A stretch of DNA of 64,000 nt from Nocardioides sp. (GCA_002729525.1 PBYI01000009.1:272224-336223); one strand, 5' to 3'; shown: positions 22,687 through 31,677, counted from the stretch's first letter. Notes: generated from the sequence alone by a model not told the origin. Numbers and translations are program-made.

Positions 22687-25019
22687 CCCAGCAGCAGCCC
22701 AGCAGCAAGCCCGGCAACAAGCCCGGCAACAAGCCCGGCAACGGAGGCGGAGGCGGCAAGCACGCCGCCGTGTCGACCGACGACGTGCCCGCCCCGGTGG
22801 GGTTCGGCGAGATCGACCAGGTGGTGCGCGGCGAGCACTGGCAGCCGCACGCCGTCCTCGGACCGCACGTGCACGAGGGTGCGGTCACCGTGCGGGTGCT
22901 CAAGCCGCTCGCGCACTCGGTGGCCGTGCGCGCCGACGGCGTCGACACCCCGCTCACCCACGAGCACGCCGGCGTGTGGGTCGGCACGCTGCCGGGCATC
23001 GAGGTGCCCGACTACCGGGTCGTCGTCGACTACGGCGACGGGCCGTCGGTGCTCGACGACCCGTACCGCTTCCTGCCGACGCTCGGCGAGATGGACCTCC
23101 ACCTGGTCAACGAGGGACGCCACGAGAACCTCTGGACCGTCCTCGGCGCCCGGGTGCACCACTACGAGGTGCCCGGCGGCGAGCCGATCCACGGCACGTC
23201 CTTCGCGGTCTGGGCACCGCACGCCCGCGGCGTGCGGGTGAAGGGTGACTTCAACGCCTGGGACGGCCGCGAGCACCCGATGCGCCAGCTCGGCACGTCC
23301 GGCGTGTGGGAGCTGTTCCTGCCCGGCGTCGGTGCCGGCGCGTCGTACAAGTACGGCGTCCTCGGCGCCGACGACGTCTGGCGCGAGAAGGCCGACCCGA
23401 TGGCCTCGTACGCCGAGCAGCCGCCGCACACCGCCTCGAAGGTGTTCGAGTCGAGCCACGAGTGGGGCGACGACGCCTGGATGGCGGCGCGGGCCGAGCG
23501 GCCCCCGCACGAGGGCCCGATGTCGACGTACGAGATGCACCTCGGCTCGTGGAAGCGGCACCCCGACTCGACGTACTGGTCCTACGACCAGCTCGCCGAC
23601 GACCTGGTGCCGTACCTCACCGAGCTGGGCTTCAGCCACGTCGAGCTGATGCCGGTCATGCAGCACCCGTTCGGCGGCTCGTGGGGCTACCACGTGACGT
23701 CGTACTTCGCCCCCGACAGCCGGTTCGGCGACCCCGACGGCTTCAAGCGGCTCGTCGACCGGCTCCACCAGGCCGGCATCGGCGTCATCCTCGACTGGGT
23801 GCCCGGGCACTTCGCGACCGACGAGTGGGCGCTGGCGCGGTTCGACGGCACGCCGCTCTACGAGGACCCCAACCCGCAGCGCGGCTGGCACGCCGAGTGG
23901 GGCTCCTTCATCTTCAACTTCGGCCGCCACGAGGTGCGCAACTTCCTCTACGCCAACGCGCTCTACTGGCTCGAGGAGTTCCACGCCGACGGACTGCGCG
24001 TCGACGGCGTCGCCTCGATGCTCTACCTCGACTACGCCCGCAACGAGGGCGAGTGGACGCCGAACAAGCACGGCGGCCGGGAGAACCTCGAGGCGGTGCA
24101 GTTCCTCCAGGAGATGAACGCCACCGTCTACCGGCGCGTGCCCGGCATCTGCACCATCGCCGAGGAGTCGACCTCGTGGCCCGGCGTGACCGGACCGACC
24201 TCCGGCGGCGGTCTGGGGTTCGGCTTCAAGTGGAACATGGGCTGGATGCACGACACGCTCGACTACCTCGCGCGCGAGCCCGTGCACCGGCAGTACCACC
24301 ACCACGACCTCACCTTCGGGCTCACCTACGCCTTCAGCGAGAACTTCGTGCTCCCCCTGTCGCACGACGAGGTCGTGCACGGCAAGGGGTCGCTGCTGCG
24401 CAAGATGCCGGGCGACCGGTGGCAGCAGCTGGCCAACCTGCGGGCCTACTACGCGTTCATGTGGGCCCACCCGGGCAAGCAGCTGCTGTTCATGGGCTCG
24501 GAGTTCGGCCAGGAGTCGGAGTGGGCGGAGTCCCGCGAGCTCGACTGGTGGCTGCTGGACCACCCCGAGCACCGCGGCCTGAAGGACCTCGTGCGCGACC
24601 TCAACGCGGCGTACGCCTCCTCGCCGGCGATCTGGGGCAGTGACGTCGAGCCGGCGTCGTTCGAGTGGGTCGACGCCGACGACACCGGACGCAACCTCTA
24701 CTCCTTCGTCCGCCGCTCCCCCGGCGCTCCCGACCTGGTCTGCGTGGTCAACTTCGCCGCCAGCCCGCACGACTCGGTGCGCGTGGGGCTGCCGTCGTCG
24801 GGCGTGTGGCACGAGGTGCTCAACACCGACGCGGCAACCTACGGCGGCTCCGGGGTCGGCAACCTCGGCTCGGTGCTCGCCGTCGACGGCCAGGAGGGAG
24901 CGATGCCGGCGCACGCCGACGTCGTCGTACCGCCCCTGGCCGCGCTGTGGCTGCGCAAGCAGGAGACCGCGTCCGCGTCGGTCGGTTCGCCCGCGTCGCC
25001 GGCCGCCGGCGACGACTGA
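22683..25019 (+). CDS. glgB: 1,4-alpha-glucan branching enzyme GlgB
   Basis: GlgB introduces alpha-1,6 branches. The 778 residues begin with a low-complexity linker that carries three SKPGN/KPGN repeats, then two N-terminal beta domains (about 40-130 and 135-250). The GH13 barrel has the nucleophile Asp in GLRVDGVASMLYLDY, the acid Glu in ICTIAEESTSWPGVT and LPLSHDEVVHGKGSLL. It is the last gene of the glgE operon; an ATGA overlap couples it to mak. Confidence 0.96.
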   Translation: MTQQQPSSKPGNKPGNKPGNGGGGGKHAAVSTDDVPAPVGFGEIDQVVRGEHWQPHAVLGPHVHEGAVTVRVLKPLAHSVAVRADGVDTPLTHEHAGVWVGTLPGIEVPDYRVVVDYGDGPSVLDDPYRFLPTLGEMDLHLVNEGRHENLWTVLGARVHHYEVPGGEPIHGTSFAVWAPHARGVRVKGDFNAWDGREHPMRQLGTSGVWELFLPGVGAGASYKYGVLGADDVWREKADPMASYAEQPPHTASKVFESSHEWGDDAWMAARAERPPHEGPMSTYEMHLGSWKRHPDSTYWSYDQLADDLVPYLTELGFSHVELMPVMQHPFGGSWGYHVTSYFAPDSRFGDPDGFKRLVDRLHQAGIGVILDWVPGHFATDEWALARFDGTPLYEDPNPQRGWHAEWGSFIFNFGRHEVRNFLYANALYWLEEFHADGLRVDGVASMLYLDYARNEGEWTPNKHGGRENLEAVQFLQEMNATVYRRVPGICTIAEESTSWPGVTGPTSGGGLGFGFKWNMGWMHDTLDYLAREPVHRQYHHHDLTFGLTYAFSENFVLPLSHDEVVHGKGSLLRKMPGDRWQQLANLRAYYAFMWAHPGKQLLFMGSEFGQESEWAESRELDWWLLDHPEHRGLKDLVRDLNAAYASSPAIWGSDVEPASFEWVDADDTGRNLYSFVRRSPGAPDLVCVVNFAASPHDSVRVGLPSSGVWHEVLNTDAATYGGSGVGNLGSVLAVDGQEGAMPAHADVVVPPLAALWLRKQETASASVGSPASPAAGDD
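22707..22742 (+). repeat. Three exact 12-base repeats in the glgB 5' end
   Basis: AAGCCCGGCAAC occurs three times in tandem and encodes the KPGN linker repeats of GlgB. Copy number could vary without breaking the frame. Confidence 0.9.
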
Positions 25020-25039
25020 GCGCCGACTACGGTGAAGGG

Positions 25040-25813
25040 GTGAGCGAGCCGTCGGCCTCCGGGGCGCCCCGGGTGACCCCCGTCGACGACGGGATCGCCC
25101 GGATCGCCTGGGTGCCCGGCGAGAACGTCGACGTCGTACGTCGTGAGGTCGCGGCCGCGCTCGTCGACCACGCCCGCGTCGAGGCGCTCGTCGACGCCGA
25201 CGACACCGACGCCCAGCGCACCGCGACCTGGTCGGGGATGCGCCGGGAGGGCGTGATGCGGGGCGTCGACGGCGACCGCGTCGTCTACGCGCGCCTGGCC
25301 ACCGACACCCCCGTGCACGAGCCCGGCGGCTTCCGGGCACTGCTCAACTCCTTCCTGCCCCGCAAGCGCGGCATCGGCCAGATGCTGCTGCGCGACACCA
25401 CGGCCGCCGAGGCGGGCGGGCCGCGGGTGCTGCTGTGCCAGCTGACGTACAAGACCGACTGGGACCTGCCCGGCGGCGTCGTCGAGGTCGGCGAGTCGCC
25501 GCGCGACGCGGTGGTGCGCGAGGTCGAGGAGGAGCTCGGGCTCGTCGTGCCGGCCGGCCCGCTGCTGCTCACCGACTGGCTGCCGCCGTGGGGCGGCTGG
25601 GACGACGCGCTGTGCCTGGTCTTCGACGGCGGCGTGCACGACCCGTCGGTGACCGACCGCGTGGTGATGCAGGCGCGGGAGATCAAGGACGTCGCCTTCT
25701 GCACGCTCGACGAGGTCGACGAGCGGGCGGCCGACTTCACCGCGCGGCGGGTGCGGGCGGCCGTTGCGGCGCTAGGGTCCGGGGCGGCGTACACGGAGTC
25801 GGGGCGGGCCTGA
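25040..25813 (+). CDS. Nudix hydrolase with N-terminal GNAT-like half domain
   Basis: The 257-residue protein has a complete Nudix box at about residues 152-174 (GGVVEVGESPRDAVVREVEE then ELGLV), so it should hydrolyse a nucleoside diphosphate-linked substrate. The first 90 residues read like the C-terminal half of a GNAT acetyltransferase (ALVDADDTDAQRTATWSGMR followed by REGVMRG and VVYARLATD). The GNAT acetyl-CoA loop is missing, so that part is probably structural. The GTG start has a TACGGT hexamer ending 6 bases upstream (leaderless pattern). It follows glgB by 20 bases. Confidence 0.85.
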   Translation: MSEPSASGAPRVTPVDDGIARIAWVPGENVDVVRREVAAALVDHARVEALVDADDTDAQRTATWSGMRREGVMRGVDGDRVVYARLATDTPVHEPGGFRALLNSFLPRKRGIGQMLLRDTTAAEAGGPRVLLCQLTYKTDWDLPGGVVEVGESPRDAVVREVEEELGLVVPAGPLLLTDWLPPWGGWDDALCLVFDGGVHDPSVTDRVVMQAREIKDVAFCTLDEVDERAADFTARRVRAAVAALGSGAAYTESGRA

Positions 25814-25882
25814 CCGGCTGTTGGACTCACCGGTGAACCGGTGGTTCCCACACGTCCTGCAGGAAGGTTCCTGCCAGAAGTG

Positions 25883-26839
25883 TCAGATCTCTGCCGGACG
25901 TCGCGCCTCGCCCGCGCGGTCCTGGAGCCCGACGCCGCGTCGTCCGACCCGCGCGCCGCGGCCCGGCGTCACCGCCACCGCGACGCCGGCGACCATCACC
26001 ACTCCGCCGAGGAGCTCACCGGCCGTCGGCACGTCGCCCAGCAGGACGGCCGCCGACGCCATCGCGACGACGGGCGCGAGCAGCACCCACGGCACGACCT
26101 TGGCGCCGGGGTAGCGCGCCAGCAGGCCGTTGAAGAGCGCGTAGCCGACCAGGGAGGCGAGTCCGGCGGTGTAGAGGGTCGACGCCAGCGCGGCCCAGCC
26201 GAACGCCTGGACACCCGCCGCGACGCCCGCCGGGCCGTCCACCACCAGGGACAGCAGCACCAGCGGGACCGGCACGACCACCGCCGACCACACCGTCAGT
26301 GACAGCCCGGCCGCCCGACCTGCGCCTCCCGCCGCAGCAGCGGCCGCGCCCGACGCCCGGGACACCACGTTGCCGACCGCCCAGCTCAGGGCGGCGAGCA
26401 GGCAGGTGAGCAGCGCGACGAGCGGTACGTCACCGTCCCGCCCGAGCGCCACTACGACGAGCCCGAGCGTCGCCAGCACCACACCGACCGTCTGGCGGCC
26501 CGTCGGCCGCTCCCGCAGGGCCGCGGCCGCGACCAGCACCGTGAGCACCGCCTGCGCCTGGAGCACCAGCGCCGCGAGCCCCGGAGGCAGGCCGGCGTCC
26601 ATGGCGACGTACAGGAGCGCGAACTGGCCCAGCGACATGAACGTCCCGACGGCGGCGACAGTGCGCCAGCCGATCGCCGGACGCGGCACGAGCAGCACGG
26701 CCGGGAAGATCACGACCACGAAGCGCGCCGCGACGAACAGCAGCGGCGGCACGTCGCCCATGCCGACCTCGATCACGACGAAGTTCAGGCCCCAGACGGT
26801 GGCGACGAGGGCGGCCAGGAGGGAGTCGCGGCGGGTCAC
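25883..26839 (-). CDS. EamA/DMT-family transporter
   Basis: This 318-residue protein has about ten membrane spans and two EamA repeats. The first repeat begins LAALVATVWGLNFVVIEVG and the second begins near LLAALSWAVGNVVSRASG. Such proteins usually export amino acids or metabolites; the substrate is unknown. The last 25 residues are a charged cytoplasmic tail. The start is GTG at 26839. It is divergent from a LysR regulator 95 bases away, which is the usual arrangement for a regulator and its transporter. Confidence 0.88.
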   Translation of the reverse strand: MTRRDSLLAALVATVWGLNFVVIEVGMGDVPPLLFVAARFVVVIFPAVLLVPRPAIGWRTVAAVGTFMSLGQFALLYVAMDAGLPPGLAALVLQAQAVLTVLVAAAALRERPTGRQTVGVVLATLGLVVVALGRDGDVPLVALLTCLLAALSWAVGNVVSRASGAAAAAAGGAGRAAGLSLTVWSAVVVPVPLVLLSLVVDGPAGVAAGVQAFGWAALASTLYTAGLASLVGYALFNGLLARYPGAKVVPWVLLAPVVAMASAAVLLGDVPTAGELLGGVVMVAGVAVAVTPGRGARVGRRGVGLQDRAGEARRPAEI

Positions 26840-26881
26840 GGGGACCAGCCTGGTCGGGCCGACCGTGCAGCACCAGCGAAT

Positions 26882-26918
26882 GTTCGTGCATCACACTCGG
26901 TAGCAACACTTCACGAAC
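26882..26918. promoter_or_regulatory. Inverted repeat between the EamA and LysR genes
   Basis: GTTCGTG and CACGAAC are separated by 23 bases in the divergent promoter region. The spacing fits a multi-site LysR-type operator. The assignment rests on position and symmetry only. Confidence 0.4.
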
Positions 26919-26934
26919 GTGCGAGGATGGCCGC

Positions 26935-27822
26935 GTGATCGACCTGGGAGCGCTGGTGGCCCTGCGAGCGGTCGACGAGCACGGCTCCGTCGTCGGCGCC
27001 GCGGAGTCGCTCGGGTTCACCCCGAGCGCCGTCTCGCAGCAGGTGAAGCGGCTGGAGCGGCAGACCGGCATCGCCCTGCTGGAGCGCGTGGGTCGCGGGG
27101 TGGTGCTGACCGGCGCAGGGCGTCACCTCGTCGACGCCGGTGCCGCGGTGCTCACCGACCTGGAGGCCGTCGAGGCCGGGCTGCACCGCCGCAGCGGGCA
27201 CGTCGTCGGGCACCTGCGCCTGGCGGCGTTCTCCACCGCCGTCCGCGGCCTGGTCGCCGGCGCCGCGCGAGACCTGCTCGCCGCCCACCCCGACCTGCGC
27301 CTGACGATCGTGGAGCAGGAGCCGTGGGAGACCGTCGACCTGGTCGCCGCCGGCCGGGTCGACGTCGGCCTCGTGCACTCGTGGGGCGGCGCGAAGGTCG
27401 AGGTGCCCGACCACTGCGTGCGTACGCCGGTGCTCGCCGACGAGGCCGACGTGATCCTGCGCCACGACCACCACCTCGCGGACCGCACCGTGCTGACCCC
27501 GCGCGACCTCGCCGACGAGCCGTGGATCGCCACGTCCGAGGGCACGATCTGCCGGGAGTGGCTGGGCCGGATGTACGCCACGCTCGACCGGCGCCCGCGG
27601 ATCGCCCACGTCTCCGCGGAGTTCGACAGCCACCTCGCCCTGGCGGCCGCCGGGCTCGGGATCGCGCTCGTGCCGCGGCTCGGCCGGGCGCCGCTCAGCG
27701 CCGACCTGCGTGCCGTTCCGGTGACCGACCCGGTGCCGACCCGCGACGTCGTGGCGGTGCACCGCCGCAGCATGGGCGACTCCCCCGCCGTCGCCGCCGT
27801 GCTGGCGGCGCTCGCCGGCTGA
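26935..27822 (+). CDS. LysR-family transcriptional regulator
   Basis: The 295 residues comprise an N-terminal winged helix (about 1-60, with GSVVGAAESLGFTPSAVSQQ as the HTH and VKRLERQTGIALLER as the wing) and a periplasmic-binding-protein-like effector domain from about residue 90 (GHLRLAAFSTAVRGLVAG). The start is GTG at 26935. It probably controls the divergent EamA transporter. No effector can be inferred. Confidence 0.9.
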   Translation: MIDLGALVALRAVDEHGSVVGAAESLGFTPSAVSQQVKRLERQTGIALLERVGRGVVLTGAGRHLVDAGAAVLTDLEAVEAGLHRRSGHVVGHLRLAAFSTAVRGLVAGAARDLLAAHPDLRLTIVEQEPWETVDLVAAGRVDVGLVHSWGGAKVEVPDHCVRTPVLADEADVILRHDHHLADRTVLTPRDLADEPWIATSEGTICREWLGRMYATLDRRPRIAHVSAEFDSHLALAAAGLGIALVPRLGRAPLSADLRAVPVTDPVPTRDVVAVHRRSMGDSPAVAAVLAALAG

Positions 27823-27882
27823 CGTCGTACGACGCGGCGTGGACCGCGACCGCAGGCGCCAGGAGGCACTACGGTCACTGCC

Positions 27883-28425
27883 GTGACGTCTCGCATCCCG
27901 CTCCGCCGTCCCCGCGGCCTGCGCCCCACGCTCCGCCCCGCCCTGGCTGCCCTGGCCACCACCGCGCTCCTCGGCACCCTCACGGCGTGCGGCGACGACG
28001 ACGCGGAGCCCGCGTCGTCGCAGACCGCGTCCACGGGCGAGTCGAGCCAGGCGAGCTCGGCACCCGCGGACGACCCGAGCAGCGCCGCCGAGGCGTCCGA
28101 GGACACCGGCCTGCCGTCCGAGACGCCGACCGGTGACGCGGGCGCCGAGGCGCTGGCTTTCTTCCAGTCGACGCAGGCGGACTGCGACGCGTTCGCCGAC
28201 AGCGTCGGCAACCCGCGCATCCCGGTGCCGTACTTCGCCAGCGCCCAGGTGGTCGACGACCTCGGCGGCGACCAGTGGCTGCTGCTCGACGGCGCCGGCA
28301 ACCGGCTCGTCGTCGACCTCGGCGCGGGCGTCGTGCAGAGCCCCGACGGGCCGGACGCGACGCTCCCGACGGAGTACTCCTTCGGCTGCCCGTCCGAGCT
28401 CTACCTCGGCTCGGCCGCGGACTGA
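27883..28425 (+). CDS. Putative lipoprotein, unknown function
   Basis: The 180-residue protein has a long Arg-rich n-region, a hydrophobic core and a lipobox LTAC with Cys36, so it should be lipid-anchored outside the membrane. A Ser/Ala/Glu-rich linker follows (about residues 37-85). The folded part holds two cysteines (ADCDAF and FGCPSE) that may pair. I recognise no family. A TACGGT hexamer ends 7 bases before the GTG start. It is convergent with the NmrA-like gene, 6 bases away. Confidence 0.75.
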   Translation: MTSRIPLRRPRGLRPTLRPALAALATTALLGTLTACGDDDAEPASSQTASTGESSQASSAPADDPSSAAEASEDTGLPSETPTGDAGAEALAFFQSTQADCDAFADSVGNPRIPVPYFASAQVVDDLGGDQWLLLDGAGNRLVVDLGAGVVQSPDGPDATLPTEYSFGCPSELYLGSAAD

Positions 28426-28431
28426 AGTGCC

Positions 28432-29277
28432 TCAGCCCAGCAGCGACGCCAGCGCCGTGGGCGTGCGCCCACCGACCCGCTCGACCACGTCGGTGACCTC
28501 GGCGAGGTAGCCCTCACGGGTCGCGGCACCGAACGACGCGAGCAGCTCGGCCACCGGCGCGGGCAGGCCGGCGTGCTCGACCAGGGCTGCGGCGTACGCC
28601 TCGTCGGACAGGTCGACGACGGCGACCTCTGTGCCGGCGCCGCCGGCGAGCGCGGCGAGGTCGGCGGCGGTCAGGGCGGCCGGGCCGGTGACGTCGTACG
28701 CCTGGCCCCCGTGGCCGCTGCCGGTCAGCACACCCACGGCCACGGCGGCGCAGTCGGCGCGGGTGACGTACGCCGTCGCGCCGGCGCCGGTGTTGACCAC
28801 CAGGCTGCCGGTGGCCGCGGCCTGGGCCAGGGTCGGCGGCTGCATGTCGGCGTACAGGTTGTTGCGCAGCATGGTCCAGGCCAGCCCGCTCTCGCGCAGG
28901 GCCTGCTCGGTGCCGGCGTGGTCGGCGACCACGAGGGCCGGGTTGGACGCCTCCGGGCGCGGCACGGAGGTGTAGGCGACGTGCTGCACGCCGGCGGCCT
29001 TCGCGGCCTCGATCGCGGCGACGTGGCCCTCGAGCCGGGCACCGACGACATCGGTGGAGACGAGCAGCAGCCTGTCGACGCCCTTGAGCGCGTCGACGAG
29101 GCCGTCGGGGTCGCCGAAGTCGGCGGCGCGCACGTCGGCGCCCCGCTCGGCGAGGTCGGCCAGACGGGCCGGGTCGCGGGTCAGCAGCACGACCTCGGCG
29201 GGGTCGACGGTGGCGAGCAGCTGCTCGGCGGCGAGGCGGCCGAGCTGCCCCGAGGCGCCGGTGACGGCGTAGGTCAT
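28432..29277 (-). CDS. NAD(P)-binding NmrA/QOR2-like SDR-family oxidoreductase
   Basis: The 281-residue atypical SDR opens with the Rossmann motif TGASGQLGRLAAEQLL and has HVAYTSVPRPEASNPAL and ARADCAAVAVGVLTG-like segments typical of QorB/NmrA-like proteins. These either reduce quinones or sense NADP. The ATG is at 29277. It is divergent from an Rrf2-type regulator, the same pairing as Bacillus ywnB/ywnA (family knowledge), so its expression is likely under that regulator's control. Confidence 0.88.
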   Translation of the reverse strand: MTYAVTGASGQLGRLAAEQLLATVDPAEVVLLTRDPARLADLAERGADVRAADFGDPDGLVDALKGVDRLLLVSTDVVGARLEGHVAAIEAAKAAGVQHVAYTSVPRPEASNPALVVADHAGTEQALRESGLAWTMLRNNLYADMQPPTLAQAAATGSLVVNTGAGATAYVTRADCAAVAVGVLTGSGHGGQAYDVTGPAALTAADLAALAGGAGTEVAVVDLSDEAYAAALVEHAGLPAPVAELLASFGAATREGYLAEVTDVVERVGGRTPTALASLLG

Positions 29278-29307
29278 GAGGGTCCTCCGATGTAGGTCCG
29301 AACCGTC

Positions 29308-29338
29308 ATCACAGTGACGACGTTTCAATAACTGTAAT
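29308..29338. promoter_or_regulatory. Candidate Rrf2-family operator
   Basis: ATCACAGT and ACTGTAAT form an imperfect inverted repeat (one mismatch, 15-base spacer) in the 92-base divergent region between the NmrA-like gene and the Rrf2-like gene. The region is AT-rich relative to the window. Confidence 0.4.
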
Positions 29339-29369
29339 CACATTGGCGACGGTATGCGACACTGGGTCC

Positions 29370-29822
29370 GTGGCCACCCCGACCAACACCCAGTTCGCCG
29401 TGGCGGTGCACGTCCTCGTCTACCTCGCCTCCGTCGGTCGCAACGAGCAACGCTCGATCGGCTCCGAGGAGCTCGCGGGCAGCACCGCCGTCAACCCGGT
29501 GCACGTGCGACGCGTGCTCGGCCCGCTGCGCACGGCCGGTCTGGTGCACAGCAAGCCCGGCGCCAAGGGCGGCTGGGAGATCGGCGCCGACCCCCGCGAG
29601 ATCGGCCTCGACCGGGTGTGGGCCGTGCTCCAGGGCGACGACCCCGTGCTCGGCCTGCACGGCCCCTCCCCCCGCTGCGCGGTGGGCGCCGGGGTGCAGG
29701 AGATCCTCCAGGGCGTCGAGCGGGAGGTCTCGGCCGCGGTCGTCGACCGGCTCGCCCGGCGCAGCATCGCCGACCTGGTCACCGAGGCGCACCTCGAGGC
29801 GGCGGTCGGCCCGCCGCGGTGA
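29370..29822 (+). CDS. Rrf2-family transcriptional regulator
   Basis: The 150-residue winged-helix protein begins ATPTNTQFAVAVHVLVYLA and has the Rrf2 recognition helix region NPVHVRRVLGPLRTAGLV followed by the wing KGGWEIG. Only one cysteine is present, so it cannot bind an Fe-S cluster as IscR or NsrR do; it fits the YwnA-like, non-cluster subgroup. The GTG at 29370 is the natural N-terminus. It faces an NmrA-like oxidoreductase and probably represses it in response to redox or electrophile stress (inference). Confidence 0.88.
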   Translation: MATPTNTQFAVAVHVLVYLASVGRNEQRSIGSEELAGSTAVNPVHVRRVLGPLRTAGLVHSKPGAKGGWEIGADPREIGLDRVWAVLQGDDPVLGLHGPSPRCAVGAGVQEILQGVEREVSAAVVDRLARRSIADLVTEAHLEAAVGPPR

Positions 29823-29825
29823 CCC

Positions 29826-30584
29826 TCAGCCCGTGAGCCGTGCGTGGTCGTCCAGCACGTCGCGCACCAGCGCGGTCGCACCGGCCACGGCGGCGGGCAT
29901 CACCAGCACCCCGCCGAGCGGCACCAGGAAGCACAGCTGGACGGCGACGCCGAACCCCAGCACCCGACCGCGGTACGGCGCCAGCAGCGCGCGCTGGGCG
30001 GCGGCGTCCAGCCCCCGGCCGGCCAGCGGACGCGACACCAGCTCGCGACCGAGCAGCCGCCCGGCCAGGAGCACGCCGAGGGTGATGCCGAGCACCGGGC
30101 CGGCCACGGGCACGAACCCGCTCAGCAGCACCAGGAGCGAGGCCAGCAGGCCGGCAGCGGCCAGACGGAGACCGTCGACCGCCGAGCGCCAGAAGCCGAC
30201 CTCGACCGTGGGCACCGGTCCCCCGAGCTCGGACTCCACCGACTGCCAGATCCGCTCGTAGAAGGGGTCGCCGACGGTCAGCGTGAGGCCCGTGAAGACG
30301 GCCGTGAACAGCAGCACCGACCCGACCAGCAGGGCCAGGCCGAGCAGCAGCCGCACCAGGCCGCGCAGCCACGCGACCCAGTCGTCGGCGAACGGCGTCG
30401 CCCACGAGACCAGGTCGCCCACCTGCCACACCAGCGTCAGCCAGGCGGTCGCCAGGAGGGCGAACACCAGCAGCCCCGGGAGCATCCCGAGCAGCATCAG
30501 CCGCGGGTGCCGGCGTACGAGGTCCAGGCCGCGACCGAGGTACGACGGTCCTGCCGCGAGGTCTCGAGCGCCGCCCGGCGTCAT
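29826..30584 (-). CDS. EI24-domain membrane protein (CysZ-like)
   Basis: The 252-residue integral membrane protein shows the EI24/CysZ pattern: an N-terminal amphipathic segment (GRGLDLVRRHPRLMLLGMLP), spans near residues 30-50, 75-100 and 140-185, the loop DPFYERIWQSVESELGG and a final span near 210-235. The related E. coli CysZ imports sulfate, but most actinobacterial members are uncharacterised. The thioredoxin-like gene ends 14 bases upstream on the same strand. Confidence 0.82.
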   Translation of the reverse strand: MTPGGARDLAAGPSYLGRGLDLVRRHPRLMLLGMLPGLLVFALLATAWLTLVWQVGDLVSWATPFADDWVAWLRGLVRLLLGLALLVGSVLLFTAVFTGLTLTVGDPFYERIWQSVESELGGPVPTVEVGFWRSAVDGLRLAAAGLLASLLVLLSGFVPVAGPVLGITLGVLLAGRLLGRELVSRPLAGRGLDAAAQRALLAPYRGRVLGFGVAVQLCFLVPLGGVLVMPAAVAGATALVRDVLDDHARLTG

Positions 30585-30598
30585 CGGCGCGGCGGCGC

Positions 30599-31603
30599 TC
30601 AGAAGAGCGCCGAGGCCAGCGCCTGACGACCCTTGGCGACCCGCGGGTCGTCGTTGCCGACGGCCGCGAACAGCCCGAGCAGGTGCTCGCGGGCCTTGGT
30701 GCGCTCCGCCCCCGCCGTACGCCGCACCAGCTCGACGAGGCGCGCGAAGGCGTCCTCGACGTGGCCACCGAGCATGTCGAGGTCGGCCACCATCGTCTGG
30801 GCGTCGACGTCGTCGGGCGCAGCGGCGGCAGCGGCGCGCGCGGCGTTGAGGTCGACGCCGCGGGTGCGCTGCAGGACGGTCGCCATCGCCAGGCCGGCGG
30901 CGGCCTCGCCGTCGGCCGGGTTGGCGTCGACGAGCTTCTGGTACTCCGCGACCGCGGTGTCGACGTCGTCGCGGGCCAGCGCCTCCTGCGCGGGCAGGTA
31001 GCGCGGGTCGACCGGCGGCTCGGCGTCCTCGCCCTCGTCGCCGGCGGCGACCGGGTGCCGCGGCTCGTGCCGGCCGCTGACGCCCTGCGCGGTCAGCTGC
31101 TGACCGAGCTGCTGGAGCAGGGTGCGCACGTCGTCGAGGCCGAGCAGGCCCGGGATCGGCTGGGTGACGGGGCGGCCGTCGAGGACCACCAGGAGCAGCG
31201 GGATCTGCTGGATCTGCATCGCCTGGGCGATCCCGGGCGAGGCGTCCACGTCGACGAGGCCGGCGAGGTAGCGGCCGTCGTACTCCCCGACCGCCTGGGC
31301 GACGTCGTCGGCCATGTCGGCGCTCTCGGGCGACTGCGACGGGGAGTAGAAGCAGAGGATGACCGGGGCGGTCATCGACGCCTCGACGGTCGCCTGGAAC
31401 GACTCCTCGCTGACCTGCACGGCGTACGCCGCCTGGGCACCGCCGCCTGCGGCGCCACCGCTCGGGGCGCCGGGGGCACCGGGGCCGCCGGGGCCGCCGG
31501 GCCCGCCGGGGGCCGGCTGACCGGGCTGGGGAGCGGGGCGCTTGAGTCCGGAGAGGTCCACGGCACCGCGCGCCATGAACGGCTGCTGGGGCTGCTGCGT
31601 CAT
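30599..31603 (-). CDS. Thioredoxin-like TPR protein (YbbN/CnoX type), no active-site cysteines
   Basis: The 334-residue protein has a Pro/Gly-rich N-terminal linker (about 20-55), a thioredoxin fold (about 58-165) and C-terminal TPR-like helices (about 195-330). Where thioredoxins have CxxC it reads FYSPSQSPES, so it is redox-inactive at that site and more likely a co-chaperone or holdase. Known YbbN proteins assist protein folding under oxidative chlorine stress. The ATG at 31603 opens MTQQPQQPFMARGAVDL. The equivalent gene in M. tuberculosis lies in the same fadA4-glgB region. Confidence 0.9.
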   Translation of the reverse strand: MTQQPQQPFMARGAVDLSGLKRPAPQPGQPAPGGPGGPGGPGAPGAPSGGAAGGGAQAAYAVQVSEESFQATVEASMTAPVILCFYSPSQSPESADMADDVAQAVGEYDGRYLAGLVDVDASPGIAQAMQIQQIPLLLVVLDGRPVTQPIPGLLGLDDVRTLLQQLGQQLTAQGVSGRHEPRHPVAAGDEGEDAEPPVDPRYLPAQEALARDDVDTAVAEYQKLVDANPADGEAAAGLAMATVLQRTRGVDLNAARAAAAAAPDDVDAQTMVADLDMLGGHVEDAFARLVELVRRTAGAERTKAREHLLGLFAAVGNDDPRVAKGRQALASALF

Positions 31604-31677
31604 GCCCCCGATCCTAGGGGCGACCACCGTCACGCAGGGGTGGCCCTCCTGTCACCGGCGCTCGACGGGCGGCGAGG

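Noticed and set aside
22614..25340. 908-residue open frame on the minus strand opposite glgB
   Set aside because: Antisense shadow; composition is repetitive and the opposite strand encodes an intact GlgB.
25814..25882. Terminator between the Nudix and EamA genes
   Set aside because: Two short palindromes (CACCGGT-GA-ACCGGTG and GCAGGA-AGGT-TCCTGC) exist but have a 2-base loop or only a 6-base stem, too weak to call.
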